Below, piece after piece: positions 1 through 8,626 of a stretch of 64,000 nt of DNA (positions are counted from its first letter, which is position 1; the number at the start of each line of letters is the position of its first letter). The stretch lies in assembly GCA_016931915.1 (NCBI GenBank), contig JAFGDU010000153.1, positions 1 to 64,000 on the forward strand. Reading direction: 5' to 3'. This DNA is from Actinomycetota bacterium (GTDB lineage: Bacteria > Actinomycetota > Geothermincolia > Geothermincolales > RBG-13-55-18). Below the pieces are notes generated by a model. The model made no database searches. It was not told where the DNA came from and worked only from the letters and a program-made list of their open reading frames with translations. The position numbers were made by a program, and so were the translations under genes.

Positions 1-609
1 TCGGGGGAGATGCTGTGCACCTGGGCACGCGATTACGGAGTCATCGGCACCGGCATCGATATGAGCCAGCTATTCACTGAGCAAGCGAAACTCCGCGCTG
101 AAGAACTCGGTGTCGCCGATCAAGTCCAGTTCATCCATGGCGATGCCGCCGGCTACGTCTCTGACGAAAAGGCGGATGTGGCAGCCTGCCTCGGTGCCAC
201 GTGGATTGCTGGGGGAGTCGTCGGCACCATCGAGCTTCTGGCGCAGAGCCTCCGCACTGGAGGGATCATCCTCATCGGCGAGCCCTACTGGCGGCAGCTA
301 CCGCCGACGGAAGATGTCGCCAAGGGGTGTCTTGCCGGCTCAATCTCCGACTTTCTCATGCTTCCAGAACTTATCGCTTCTTTCGACCATCTCAACTACG
401 ACGTCGTGGAAATGGTTCTGGCAGACCAAGACAGCTGGGACAGATATGAGGCGACTAAGTGGCTCACTATGCGCCGATGGCTTGAAGCCAATCCCGACGA
501 CGAGTTCGCGAAAGACGTTCGAGCCAAACTGACCTCGGAACCCCAGCGCTATGCCGCTTACACGCGTGAATACCTGGGCTGGGGTGTTTTCGCGCTGATG
601 ATGCGGTGA
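1..609 (+). CDS. SAM-dependent methyltransferase, 5' end outside window
   Basis: The reading frame is open from the first base of the window, and the first codons read S-G-E before the internal Met at base 10. This fits the end of a motif I glycine loop whose start lies upstream. The visible 202 residues continue as a class I Rossmann methyltransferase: an acidic residue ends beta-2 (GTGID), HGDAAGY resembles motif II, and a TGGIILIGEPYW strand follows. The C-terminal part is helical and rich in Trp and acidic residues. The substrate cannot be read from the sequence. The next gene lies about 490 bases downstream, so this gene probably ends its own transcript. The fold call is firm; the substrate is unknown. 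Confidence 0.8.
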   Translation, partial: SGEMLCTWARDYGVIGTGIDMSQLFTEQAKLRAEELGVADQVQFIHGDAAGYVSDEKADVAACLGATWIAGGVVGTIELLAQSLRTGGIILIGEPYWRQLPPTEDVAKGCLAGSISDFLMLPELIASFDHLNYDVVEMVLADQDSWDRYEATKWLTMRRWLEANPDDEFAKDVRAKLTSEPQRYAAYTREYLGWGVFALMMR

Positions 610-1099
610 TGAGGGGATTACCAGGTGACACAAAAAGTGGGAGAAATCCAGTCTCGAGAGAACAGTGCACCATGTCAGGAGAGGGTACTACTATCGACAT
701 CACAAAGTGGGGCGCTTTCGACGTTGCTCCGTGATCCCAATATGTGTGATGACCTTTTCAGCAAATAATGAAACGGAAATGCTGCCTGTGGTTAAAGAAG
801 TTACCTGATGATTGCTTGTTGCTCTACTTGGAAAGCAGGAATTATTTCTTCCGCGGTCATGCAATTAATCCTGGCTCTAACTTCGTACACTACGGGGAGA
901 CAGCAAACCTAGAAGGAACAATACGCTCCGCTTATGCTCACACTGCATGATCTCTCATGCTGAAACTGTGCGCTGGAATGCAAGGCGATCCCATGCCAGA
1001 ATATGGAGAGGAGGGCGATGGCCATTTCCCTTCCGATTGATAATTGACTTGAGCCGAAGGATATCTCGACCCATAAAGCCTAAGGGGGCCGCCAAATCA
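610..1099. other. intergenic stretch with a family A repeat
   Basis: No convincing gene is seen. A small open frame at 768-950 is translated repeat sequence and lacks a good ribosome site. The stretch holds one copy of the dispersed family A repeat (about 836-943). Confidence 0.6.
836..943 (+). repeat. dispersed repeat family A, copy 1
   Basis: The core at 871-909 reads like CTGGCTCTAACTTCG, then ACACTACGGGGAG, then a CAGCAAACC end. It is preceded by a GGAATTATTTCTT block and followed by a GCTCCGCTTATGCTC block. The outer CTGG and AACC-type ends can pair. Further copies are near 3437, 5224, 11612 and 16513. Confidence 0.7.
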
Positions 1100-1732
1100 A
1101 TGAACCAGCTTTCGCGCAGAGAACAGAAGAAGATCGATAACCGTAACGCGATATTCGAAGCGGCGGAGGAGCTCTTCTCAGCTCGGGGGTTCCAGGGCAC
1201 CACCCTGGAGGCAATATCAGAGATGACAGGGCTATCCAAGGGAACCGTATACCTCTACTTCAAGAGCAAGGAAGAGCTCTACCTCATGGTCTGCATAAAG
1301 GGCCTCGAGGGTTTTAGGGGAGAGCTGGCGAAGAACGTCAAGAAAAAGAAGAGCCTGGAAGGGAAGATAAAGGCTATTTACCTCACCTTCATAGAATATT
1401 CCATGCGCGTGCCCATGGTTTTCCGCGTGGTGCAGGATCTTTTCGTGGAGAGATTCAGGCAGAACATCTCCGAGAAGACGCTCAACGATATTATTGCGGC
1501 CATCATGGAGTTTCTGAACTACGGAAGCGGCTTCGTGCAGGAGGGGATCGATGCCGGCGTCTTCCGCAAGGACCTCGATCCCTATGCATTCAGCATCCTA
1601 TGCTGGAGGATAGCAGCAGGCCTGATCGAGCTTGCGCTCCTTAAAGATCCCAAGATCGTTGAGCATGACAGCCTGGAACATATGTTCGATATGTCCATCG
1701 ACCTTCTCCTGCAGGGCGCGAAGTCGGATTAG
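1100..1732 (+). CDS. TetR/AcrR family transcriptional regulator
   Basis: The protein has 210 residues, typical for TetR repressors. Residues about 8-60 form the helix-turn-helix: an AEELFSARGFQGTTLEAIS stretch followed by GLSKGTVYLYFKSKEEL, the classic recognition helix. The rest is a helical ligand-binding domain (about 70-205). I chose the start at 1100 (MNQLSRREQ) because a purine-rich AAGGGGG lies 12 bases upstream and the residues encoded before it look non-coding. A flanking lipid, efflux or acyl-CoA gene would be the usual target, but none is directly divergent. The ligand and operator are unknown; autoregulation is only inferred from the family. Confidence 0.9.
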   Translation: MNQLSRREQKKIDNRNAIFEAAEELFSARGFQGTTLEAISEMTGLSKGTVYLYFKSKEELYLMVCIKGLEGFRGELAKNVKKKKSLEGKIKAIYLTFIEYSMRVPMVFRVVQDLFVERFRQNISEKTLNDIIAAIMEFLNYGSGFVQEGIDAGVFRKDLDPYAFSILCWRIAAGLIELALLKDPKIVEHDSLEHMFDMSIDLLLQGAKSD

Positions 1733-2048
1733 AGACGGAAATGGAACCGCACCCCCGCAGATTCTTTTACCCACAGGCAGCTCTGCCGACCCCCGGCAAA
1801 AAGGGGATTGACGAATTATGAACGCGTTCATTATTATAAATCTGGATTTCTCATCATAGTACCTCAGAAGCACAGGCGCTCATTGCCTGATGTGCAATAA
1901 GAGAGCGCCAACCTCATATTAACCTCGTAAAAAGAGAAAACCCTGTGGGTGAAGGTGAAAAGGGTGTTAGCGGCTTGATCGATACAAGACGCTCCATGAG
2001 GATAAGGGCCATCGGGCGGCTTCATTGAGAAGAAAGGGGCAGCAAGTC
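1733..2048. other. intergenic stretch, nothing recognised
   Basis: The 316 bases between the TetR gene and the kinase-fold gene contain no open frame of note and no clear T-tailed terminator. A short AAAGGGG ribosome site for the next gene lies at the right edge. Confidence 0.5.
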
Positions 2049-3308
2049 ATGAAGGCTGACAGGATATCCAGATTGCAGAATTCTCTTTCGTTTGCTTTCT
2101 ACACCCTTACCATCTTCGTCGAAGACCATTTCAGTTTCATGATACCCATCTCCTTCAATCGATCTACGGACGATCTGAAAAAGAACCCTGCCAAGTTGAT
2201 CGACAGCATCAAGGACAGCCTTTCCATAGGTGAAGTCGAATCCTTCGATACTTACTCCGTAATTCGTGAAGAACGCGGCAAGGACCAGTTCATCACCGGG
2301 TTGAAGTTGACTTATCTGGATGGAGACAGCAGCTCCAGGACGGAAGACATAATCGTCAAGTTCCTCTCCCTGAAAAACGAGCCCCTGGTGCTCAATGCGT
2401 TGAAATCAGCCCTCTACAGCGGGCTTAACCGCGAGGTGGAATTCTACAAGAGTCTGTCAGAGAAGATCCCTCTCGTAACCGCCGGCTGTCTTTATACCCA
2501 TTCAATCCCGGCACTGTACAGGGCAGTGATAGTCATGGAGTCGCTGCACCCGGACCACCGCGTGGACGACTATATAGGGTGCACCGCAGAACAGACGAAG
2601 GCCGTCCTTAGCAACATAGCGAAGATGCATGCCAAGTTCTGGGGCAGGGTTTTCGAGGACCCCTCTTTGGACTGGATCCCCGACCAGCATGCGGTGGGTT
2701 ACCTGTGGTTCCTGGATTACATAACGAAGAAAGAGGCGGTGTGCAAGCAACTGTGGGCAGCGCTTTATAAGTACTTCACAGGTCATCCGCTGACCGTAGG
2801 ACACGGGGACTGCCGGCCGGGAAATATAATGTGGTATGACGATGGATCGATAGCCCTGGTCGACTGGCAATTCGCCAACGCCAGCCTCGGGACCTGGGAT
2901 GCATCGTATTGTATTGTCATGTCCACCGACGTGGAGATCCGACGGAAACATGAAGAGGAAATGATGAATTATTACTACGACAACCTGTCCGCCTCATATA
3001 ATGAATACCACTCGGAGGAGCTCCCCTACTCGAGGGCGCAGTGCCTGGAGGACCATCACCTGCTGAAACTAGTCCTGGCGCTGTACGGATGGGGAGCCCT
3101 GGTCACGCATATGTTCGACAGATACGGCAACGACCCCCGGGATGTTAGAGCCTGGGCGGACAGAATAACAGCAGCAGTAACGGACCTTGACTCGGACTTC
3201 GTATCAAGCAAGCTCAACATTCCTGCCTCCGTTATGGATGATTTCAAGAAGATCATGTCTGATGCACGTGATATGACCAAGGAAAGATTTGTTGAAAGTG
3301 GACAATGA
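2049..3308 (+). CDS. phosphotransferase of the APH/EcKL-like kinase fold
   Basis: This 419-residue protein has the C-terminal half of a protein-kinase-like phosphotransferase. The catalytic loop HGDCRPGNIMW has the usual D and downstream N, and it is followed by the metal-binding ALVDWQ segment in place of DFG. The N-lobe includes a TEDIIVKF strand with the candidate ATP-binding Lys. The length and the VMESL hinge-like segment resemble the ecdysteroid-kinase-like/CHK branch often found near acyl-CoA genes. The start at 2049 has AAAGGGG about 9 bases upstream and is preferred over the in-frame start 24 bases earlier. The substrate is unknown; it is probably a small hydroxyl compound rather than an aminoglycoside. 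Confidence 0.75.
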   Translation: MKADRISRLQNSLSFAFYTLTIFVEDHFSFMIPISFNRSTDDLKKNPAKLIDSIKDSLSIGEVESFDTYSVIREERGKDQFITGLKLTYLDGDSSSRTEDIIVKFLSLKNEPLVLNALKSALYSGLNREVEFYKSLSEKIPLVTAGCLYTHSIPALYRAVIVMESLHPDHRVDDYIGCTAEQTKAVLSNIAKMHAKFWGRVFEDPSLDWIPDQHAVGYLWFLDYITKKEAVCKQLWAALYKYFTGHPLTVGHGDCRPGNIMWYDDGSIALVDWQFANASLGTWDASYCIVMSTDVEIRRKHEEEMMNYYYDNLSASYNEYHSEELPYSRAQCLEDHHLLKLVLALYGWGALVTHMFDRYGNDPRDVRAWADRITAAVTDLDSDFVSSKLNIPASVMDDFKKIMSDARDMTKERFVESGQ

Positions 3309-3436
3309 TCCATCGTGGTCCATGGATCCAAATCCTATCTTCGAAAAAAACGCCGTCTAATGGGCTCCTGAAAAGTGGCCAGAAGCAGCCCGAGATGTCA
3401 GCAGGCTTATGATTGGCAAGTTGACGACAAACCTGC

Positions 3437-3512
3437 TGGAATCGTGGTTTTCCCTTTCAGGCTATACATACTGGTTCAAACCTCGTCCACTACGGGGAGG
3501 ACGCAAACCAGG
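3437..3512 (+). repeat. dispersed repeat family A, copy 2, overlapping a stop codon
   Basis: The copy carries a GGAATCGTGGTTTTCC block, then CTGGTTCAAACCTCG, CCACTACGGGGAGG and GCAAACCAGG. The outer CCTGGTTTGC and its complement pair. The minus-strand nitroreductase gene ends inside it: its last residues TWFASSP and its TAG come from the repeat. Confidence 0.75.
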
Positions 3513-4161
3513 TTACCGCTTCGTCGAAAGAAGGCCTGGGAGTCGGGGGCGGCCATTCGGTGGCGTATCCGATGCTGCAACCATCAAAGGCGAACTCGCC
3601 GGGTATCACCCCGATCAGCTTACAGAAATCCTCGTTGTGGGCGAGATTTGCGATAAGCGATATGAGGCGGAAACCAAGGCCCAGGGCAGTCGCCTTGAGC
3701 CACATGTTCTCCAGCACGTGCGCAAGTGACTGCTTTTCCGCGGGAGGGAAGCCCGCCCTCTCAGCGATCACAATAAAGTAAGGCGCTTCTGTGATCGGGA
3801 GTTTTCCTGAAGAGACCACAATCTCCATGCGTTTCACGAACGGCCCCGCTTTCTCTGCAAATGCAGGATCTGTCTCGCATTGCTGCTTGAAGCCAGCCGC
3901 CACGGCCTTCATGTGCTCGACGGCCAGTTCCGCAACCTTCTCAATGCTCTCTCCGCCGCGCTCGAAGACAAAGAAACGGCGGAACAGCTTCACCCCTTCC
4001 AGCGCGGCGGCGGCATATGGAGCCAGCAGGCCCGCCTCGATGACCTGTTCGATCTGCTGGCGTGGAGGCACCTCTTCTGTAAACGACCTGATCGACCGGC
4101 GCATCTGTATTACCTTGTCGAGCCGTTCGTTCGTCTCCCGATCCATTCCCTCTATCGCCAT
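3490..4161 (-). CDS. nitroreductase family protein
   Basis: The protein has 223 residues, a normal length for FMN-dependent nitroreductases. The N-terminal RRSIRSF motif, which contacts the FMN phosphate, is at residues 22-28. A LENMWLKATALGLGFR stretch near residue 150 matches the conserved FMN-site helix, and GYATEWP near the end corresponds to the usual GYP segment. The start at 4161 has a GGAGGAGG site 6 bases upstream. The last seven residues and the stop are encoded by the family A repeat at 3437-3512, so the native C-terminus may have been replaced. It reduces nitro, quinone or enone-type substrates by family precedent; the actual substrate is unknown. Confidence 0.85.
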   Translation of the reverse strand: MAIEGMDRETNERLDKVIQMRRSIRSFTEEVPPRQQIEQVIEAGLLAPYAAAALEGVKLFRRFFVFERGGESIEKVAELAVEHMKAVAAGFKQQCETDPAFAEKAGPFVKRMEIVVSSGKLPITEAPYFIVIAERAGFPPAEKQSLAHVLENMWLKATALGLGFRLISLIANLAHNEDFCKLIGVIPGEFAFDGCSIGYATEWPPPTPRPSFDEAVTWFASSP

Positions 4162-4237
4162 GGCAACCTCCTCCGTTTATCAGTCCTGCCATTCCTTGAG
4201 CAACGGTTCTCATATACATCTCCCGACTACACTAATT

Positions 4238-5059
4238 CTAATCATCAACCTTCGCGATACGCAGGACCCTTTTAAACATCAACTCGAAGATCCTGCGCAC
4301 GAGTCCGGGGCTTAAACGCTGCAGTATCCAGAAGAGTTTTGTCACCGGGGATATCAGAATAATCGCCTTGTTCTTCTCGACGCCATCCAAGATGAAACGC
4401 GCGCATTTTTGCGGGGGCATAGCCGCGGGCAGCATGTCGATTATGCTGTCTCTATCCATCTCGACTGTCTTGGTTGTCAGGTAGAGGGGCGTCTTCACCA
4501 TTCCCTGACATACCACGCTGACCTTCACCCCATGCAGTGAACCCTCTATACGCAATGCGTTGGAAAGCCCCACTACGCCGTACTTACTAGCCACATAGGG
4601 AACCTGTCCGGCAACGGGCATCAAACCCGCAAAGGAGGAGATATTGACGATGTGCCCGCATCCCTGCCTTACCATGATCGGATACGCGGCGGCGGTACCG
4701 TTAACCACGCCGTAGAGGTTCAGGTCTATGACCCCCCGCCAATCATCATAGGAAAGGTTTTGAGTCTCCCCCATGATGCAGGTGCCCGCGTTGTTGAAAA
4801 TATAATCCAGCCGGCCTTTTTCCGCTGCGGTCTCCTCCACCAATGCCTTGACTGCCGCAAAGTCGGTGACATCGCATATCGCCGTTGTAGCTTCGTGGCC
4901 GGTGTCGGTTATCGATTGTAGGGTTTCATCGAGCATCACGGCATCGATGTCGGCCAGGATCACCTTCGCTCCCCTTCGCGCCAGCTCCAGGGCAAGCTCC
5001 CGCCCTATCCCCGAAGCAGCGCCGGTAACGATGGCTATCCTGCCTGTAAAGATCTCCAT
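4238..5059 (-). CDS. short-chain dehydrogenase/reductase
   Basis: A 273-residue classical SDR. The cofactor loop TGAASGIG is at residues 13-20, NNAG near 90, the catalytic Ser in NISSFAG and the YVASK catalytic Tyr/Lys pair near 155-159. An acidic residue at the end of beta-2 (LADID) suggests NAD preference. The C-terminal 70 residues are longer and more hydrophobic than in typical SDRs, with an FWILQRLSPGLVRRIFELM stretch that could touch a membrane or a lipid substrate. It lies 76 bases upstream of the nitroreductase and may be co-transcribed with it. The substrate is unassigned. Confidence 0.88.
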   Translation of the reverse strand: MEIFTGRIAIVTGAASGIGRELALELARRGAKVILADIDAVMLDETLQSITDTGHEATTAICDVTDFAAVKALVEETAAEKGRLDYIFNNAGTCIMGETQNLSYDDWRGVIDLNLYGVVNGTAAAYPIMVRQGCGHIVNISSFAGLMPVAGQVPYVASKYGVVGLSNALRIEGSLHGVKVSVVCQGMVKTPLYLTTKTVEMDRDSIIDMLPAAMPPQKCARFILDGVEKNKAIILISPVTKLFWILQRLSPGLVRRIFELMFKRVLRIAKVDD

Positions 5060-5537
5060 GGCAGTGCAACCCCGATTTCTCCCAGCCGGGATCTACCTTT
5101 CTACCTCCAGATGTCACTCATCACCATATAACTCTGATATTTCCGCAACATGCCCTGCTGGTGGCATTATTCTAACACTCTGCAACATTACTCATTAAAC
5201 TCTCGGGCTGCATGAAATACTGCCGGAATCGCAATTTCTTTGCTCAGGCTTCATTTCCTGGTTCCAACTTCGTCCACTACGGGGGGCCAGTAGAATAAGC
5301 GAAGCCGTAAGCCTCCGCTTCTCCCCGGGCCTAAGCAATGCCCAGTTCAGTAACCCTTTACGTCATCGATCCTCCCGGCGGCAACTGCAACATGGCAGTA
5401 GTTGAGATACTCCGTACCCATTAGCGGTTGCAGTGATCGTGACCCCTCCTGGATCATGACGATATATCGACCGGCTCTTGCTTCCCCGGCGTTTTAAGGT
5501 GAGAATTGAGCATGTTTAAAAGCTAGGGAGGTCTTTT
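5060..5537. other. divergent intergenic region with a family A repeat
   Basis: The 478 bases between the minus-strand SDR and the plus-strand PlsC hold one family A copy (about 5224-5320) and presumably the promoters of both genes. No additional gene is supported. Confidence 0.5.
5224..5320 (+). repeat. dispersed repeat family A, copy 3
   Basis: The GGAATCGCAATTTCTTT block, the CCTGGTTCCAACTTCG core and the CCACTACGGGG segment are conserved. The right part is shortened to GGCCAG, followed by a GCCGTAAGCCTCCGC block. Confidence 0.7.
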
Positions 5538-6272
5538 ATGAAGGCAAAACTGCCCAAGAAACTGTGGCTCATGCTGGTAGCTATCTACGCCACCTTGCGG
5601 ATATCCTTACTCAACATCTACAAGGTCTACCTCGGGAGCGGATATGACCGTGCTTACGGCGACAGGATATTTCGCTGGTACGCCAACACCTTATGCGATT
5701 CGGTGAGGATGCGCCGCACCGTCAACGACCCCTACAACCTGAAGCTGGAGCCGGGCAAACCCTACATGGTGATGTGCAACCACCGTAGCCTTTACGACAT
5801 CCCCGTGTCGGTGGCCAGCCTCCCCGGCAGCTTGCGCTTCCTCACCAAGCAGGCACTCCGCCGCGTGCCCATCTGGGGCAAGGCGCTGGATTGCGGGGAG
5901 TTCGTGTTCATCGACCGGTCCGACCTGGAGAAGGCCAAGCAGTCGCTGGCCGAGGCTCGGAAGGTAATGAAGAGCGGCGTATTGTTATGGGTGGCTGCCG
6001 AGGGCACCCGCTCCGCTGAGGGTAAGCTCGGGCCTTTCAAGAAGGGCGGGTTCATCACCGCCATTGAGGCGGGAGCCACCATCATCCCGGTGGGGATACA
6101 GGGCACGGAGAAGGTGATGCCCCCGCGGAAATGGGATTTCTACCTCGACCAGGAGGTTTCCTTCAGTATCGGCGCGACCGTCGACGCTTCCGTCTACACC
6201 CTGGAGCAGAGGGACGAACTCATCGAGGTGGTACGGGCCTCCATCGCCGAGCTCACCGGTGAGACCGCATGA
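5538..6272 (+). CDS. plsC: 1-acyl-sn-glycerol-3-phosphate acyltransferase (PlsC family)
   Basis: The protein has 244 residues. Block I is NHRSLYD at residues 81-87, with the catalytic His and Asp four residues apart, and block III is EGTRS at 145-149. A GGFITAIEAGATIIPVGIQG block follows, as in LPA acyltransferases. An N-terminal hydrophobic segment (residues 9-32) would tether it to the membrane. The family transfers an acyl chain from acyl-ACP or acyl-CoA to the sn-2 position of lysophosphatidate. The start has AGGGAGG 9 bases upstream. It stands alone on the plus strand between minus-strand genes, so it is probably monocistronic. The family call is secure; the exact acyl acceptor is not. 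Confidence 0.9.
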   Translation: MKAKLPKKLWLMLVAIYATLRISLLNIYKVYLGSGYDRAYGDRIFRWYANTLCDSVRMRRTVNDPYNLKLEPGKPYMVMCNHRSLYDIPVSVASLPGSLRFLTKQALRRVPIWGKALDCGEFVFIDRSDLEKAKQSLAEARKVMKSGVLLWVAAEGTRSAEGKLGPFKKGGFITAIEAGATIIPVGIQGTEKVMPPRKWDFYLDQEVSFSIGATVDASVYTLEQRDELIEVVRASIAELTGETA

Positions 6273-6388
6273 TTGAATTGGGGTCTAATCACTGCCTACT
6301 TCACAGAACGTTTTCCAGAGACAACGAGCCAGACAGAAGTCGGGGGGTACCTTTCCCCTGATGAGGCACAAATATGCTCCCCCCGACC

Positions 6389-7558
6389 CTATCGGCTCAT
6401 CTCGGCTATCCAATCGATGATAGTGTCCAGGGCCAACCGGGTATTGCCCGCATTGCAATGGTTCTCCGCTTCCTCTCTCTCGGTGAAGAGCCTGAAGGTC
6501 AGTGACTTGACGTTTACGAGGCTGTCTATCACTTCCTTGTAGAAGCCGCTAGGGATAAAATGGTCCCTGGTCGAGCCGAGTAGGAGGAAATCCTGGGTAA
6601 TGAGTTCGGCAATGTTCAACATCTGGTACTTATCCGCCGTTGCCAGATAGTCGTAGGGTGAATCCACCCCGAAGACATACATGCCGTGTTTGATCCCCCA
6701 TTCCGCCATGGTGTCCCTGGCCATCTCTCTCTCCGATGACAGGTTTATCGGGAGCTTCAACCTCAAGCGCAGAGCGACTTCCGCCAGCAGCCGCAGAATG
6801 CGAGGACGGGTAGATAAGACGACTTCCTGGAAGTTGGGCATGACTCCCCACGCCACCACCCTCTCTATCCTGGGCTCGAACGCTGCGGCACGAGGGGCGA
6901 GCATCCCTCCCAGCGAGAGCCCCACTATGGTGACGCCTTCAAGGCCAAAGTGATCGAGGATAGATTTTACCGGCCTCTCCCATTCATAGGTCATGGGAAT
7001 GCCGTATTTCTTAAGCACCTCGCCCTGTCCGGGCCCATCGAAGAGATAGACGTTATAACCCCTCTGCCGTAAATACAGGATCGCTCCGAGAAACTCCTCG
7101 ATACAGGAATCGAAACCTCCGTGCAGCAATATGGTGCCGGCGCTCCTGTTATCTTCTGGCCTGGCTACCCAGACGGGGAGGTATCCCTGCCCATAAGGTA
7201 CGCTCTCCCTGCTTATGAGCCCGTCCTCGAATACGTGGGAGTAATGCTCGTAGAAGAGGCCGTTGGCTTTCTCTCCTGTCCGTCTCTTCTTCTCGATATC
7301 ATCGTAGATGAAGAACTCGGCCCCGCGGAAATAGGCCATGGCCTGCTGCGTGCGCCCCTCACTCAGCGCCTTTTCTCCCAGAGCGAGGAATGTGGATACC
7401 CACGATCCCAGGTCCGTTATCTTCTGCGCGACGGCTTTAACCTCCTCCAGGTCGGCACCGCTCCACATCACCAACCTGTTCATCTGGAAGTTGAAGTTCG
7501 CATCCGGGTGAAGCTCAAAGGTGCCCTTCCTGAAGAGCAGTTTCTCGTCCATGTCCAT
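6389..7558 (-). CDS. alpha/beta hydrolase, esterase FrsA/DUF1100-like
   Basis: The 389-residue protein starts with a helical cap of about 130 residues and then has an alpha/beta-hydrolase core. ILLHGGFDS is the oxyanion strand and GLSLGG is the nucleophile elbow with Ser. ENHCNAGNTR near the C-terminus supplies the catalytic His, and STRDHFIP likely the acid. Dipeptidyl-peptidase-like or FrsA-like hydrolases share this arrangement of helical N-domain plus core. The start at 7558 follows GAGGAGG by 3-4 bases; an upstream TTG would place the ribosome site inside the gene. The substrate is unknown. Confidence 0.82.
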   Translation of the reverse strand: MDMDEKLLFRKGTFELHPDANFNFQMNRLVMWSGADLEEVKAVAQKITDLGSWVSTFLALGEKALSEGRTQQAMAYFRGAEFFIYDDIEKKRRTGEKANGLFYEHYSHVFEDGLISRESVPYGQGYLPVWVARPEDNRSAGTILLHGGFDSCIEEFLGAILYLRQRGYNVYLFDGPGQGEVLKKYGIPMTYEWERPVKSILDHFGLEGVTIVGLSLGGMLAPRAAAFEPRIERVVAWGVMPNFQEVVLSTRPRILRLLAEVALRLRLKLPINLSSEREMARDTMAEWGIKHGMYVFGVDSPYDYLATADKYQMLNIAELITQDFLLLGSTRDHFIPSGFYKEVIDSLVNVKSLTFRLFTEREEAENHCNAGNTRLALDTIIDWIAEMSR

Positions 7559-7790
7559 TGTCCTCCTCAAATAAATCCCGACGTTTCAGTATCCGCAGGC
7601 ATCGCATGTGCCCGGCAATCCCAAAGAACATCGCTCCGATTAAGCTGCATCAGCTACGGCAATGCCAATATTTTAGCATCCCCTCAATAATCGAATTCGG
7701 GTTCAGAATAATGAATCATCTGCTTCAGCGATAAACATCTCAACGTCATTCTGACATGCTAAAATGAGAGCCAGCGTAAGGAGTCGATTT

Positions 7791-8126
7791 ATGGAAAACA
7801 AAGCGGGGCAATCGCAGGATGATGTTCTCGATGAGATAGTCCGCCGCCTCATTGAGGCATATCAACCTGAGCGTATAATTCTCTTTGGATCCATAGCCAG
7901 GGGGGATGCCGGGCCTGATAGCGACTATGATCTGTTGGTTATCGTTCCGGATAATGCTCCTCTAGAGCGTCGACGTAGTCGCTTAGCTTATGAAAGGCTG
8001 TGGGGTACTGGCGCAGCGGCAGATGTACTGGTCTGGACTAAGAATTATTTCGAGAGTCGTTTACATCTCAAGGCATCGCTGTCTGCCACCATCGCGGAGG
8101 AGGGAAAAATCCTGTATGCCGCATGA
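7791..8126 (+). CDS. MNT-type minimal nucleotidyltransferase (antitoxin candidate)
   Basis: The protein has 111 residues with the signature GSIARGDAGPDSDYDLLVI: the GS, the RGD turn and the two metal-binding Asp residues of minimal nucleotidyltransferases. The start at 7791 follows AAGGAG by about 7 bases. The gene overlaps the next one by 11 bases. In known MNT/HEPN pairs the nucleotidyltransferase neutralises the HEPN RNase toxin, in some cases by adding AMP. Here the pairing and the intact catalytic motif support that role, but toxicity is inferred. Together the two genes occupy an isolated 0.75 kb module. Confidence 0.88.
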   Translation: MENKAGQSQDDVLDEIVRRLIEAYQPERIILFGSIARGDAGPDSDYDLLVIVPDNAPLERRRSRLAYERLWGTGAAADVLVWTKNYFESRLHLKASLSATIAEEGKILYAA

Positions 8127-8529
8127 TCCTGTCAGGGTTGAAGAGGCCAAGGGATGGCTAGTGAAGGCGGAAGTCGATCTGAGAGCGGCAGAACATGAGC
8201 GCATCGCGGATCCGCCGATCACGCCGGACATCGTTTTTCACGCTCAGCAACTTGTCGAAAAATCGCTGAAGGGCTTCTTGTCCTGGAGTGATACCCCTTT
8301 TCGGAAGACCCATAATCTTGTGGAACTGGGAGAGCAATGCTCCAAACTGGATGGCACTCTGGAAGTCTTGCTTCAAAGGGCAGCAGTCCTAACTGAGTAT
8401 GCATGGAAGTTTCGCTATCCTGGTGAACCCGAAGAGCCGACAGCACTAGAGGCAGATGAAGCTTTAGCGCTTGCCAAACAGGTCTATAAAGCGATCCTAG
8501 ATCGTCTCCCCGAAGAAGTTAGGCCTTAG
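8116..8529 (+). CDS. HEPN domain protein (toxin candidate of the MNT/HEPN pair)
   Basis: The 137-residue protein starts at the ATG at 8116 inside the end of the nucleotidyltransferase gene. It shows the PF05168-like HEPN pattern: a HAQQLVEKSLKGFL helix, then THNLVELG, then a FRYPGEP turn before the last helix. The THNL segment has an Arg three residues before the His (RKTH), so a strict R-X4-6-H ribonuclease motif is not evident. Translational coupling with the upstream gene is strong. Catalytic RNase activity is less certain than the family assignment. Confidence 0.85.
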   Translation: MPHDPVRVEEAKGWLVKAEVDLRAAEHERIADPPITPDIVFHAQQLVEKSLKGFLSWSDTPFRKTHNLVELGEQCSKLDGTLEVLLQRAAVLTEYAWKFRYPGEPEEPTALEADEALALAKQVYKAILDRLPEEVRP

Positions 8530-8543
8530 TTTTGGTTTCTGAA

Positions 8544-8568
8544 GGTTCGAATTCCCCCGCCGGCTACA
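8544..8568 (+). other. tRNA 3'-end-like scrap, possible attachment-site remnant
   Basis: Just downstream of the HEPN gene the sequence reads GGTTCGAATTCCCC then CGCCGGCTACA. It resembles a T-loop plus the 3' acceptor strand of a tRNA. The 5' half of a tRNA is absent and the T-stem is not properly paired, so it is not a functional tRNA. Such pieces are sometimes left where islands integrate. The call is tentative. Confidence 0.25.
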
Positions 8569-8626
8569 TATCCAGGTTCTTGGTCAAATATGGGAAAATA
8601 TGTATTGGAATGGAGCGGCTTCACGC

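Noticed and set aside
3309-3340. Terminator after the kinase-fold gene
   Set aside because: A six-base dyad (ATCCAT/ATGGAT) is present but weak and lacks a T tract.
8544-8568. Functional tRNA gene
   Set aside because: Only a 3'-half-like segment exists. The T-stem is mispaired and no D-arm or anticodon arm is present upstream.
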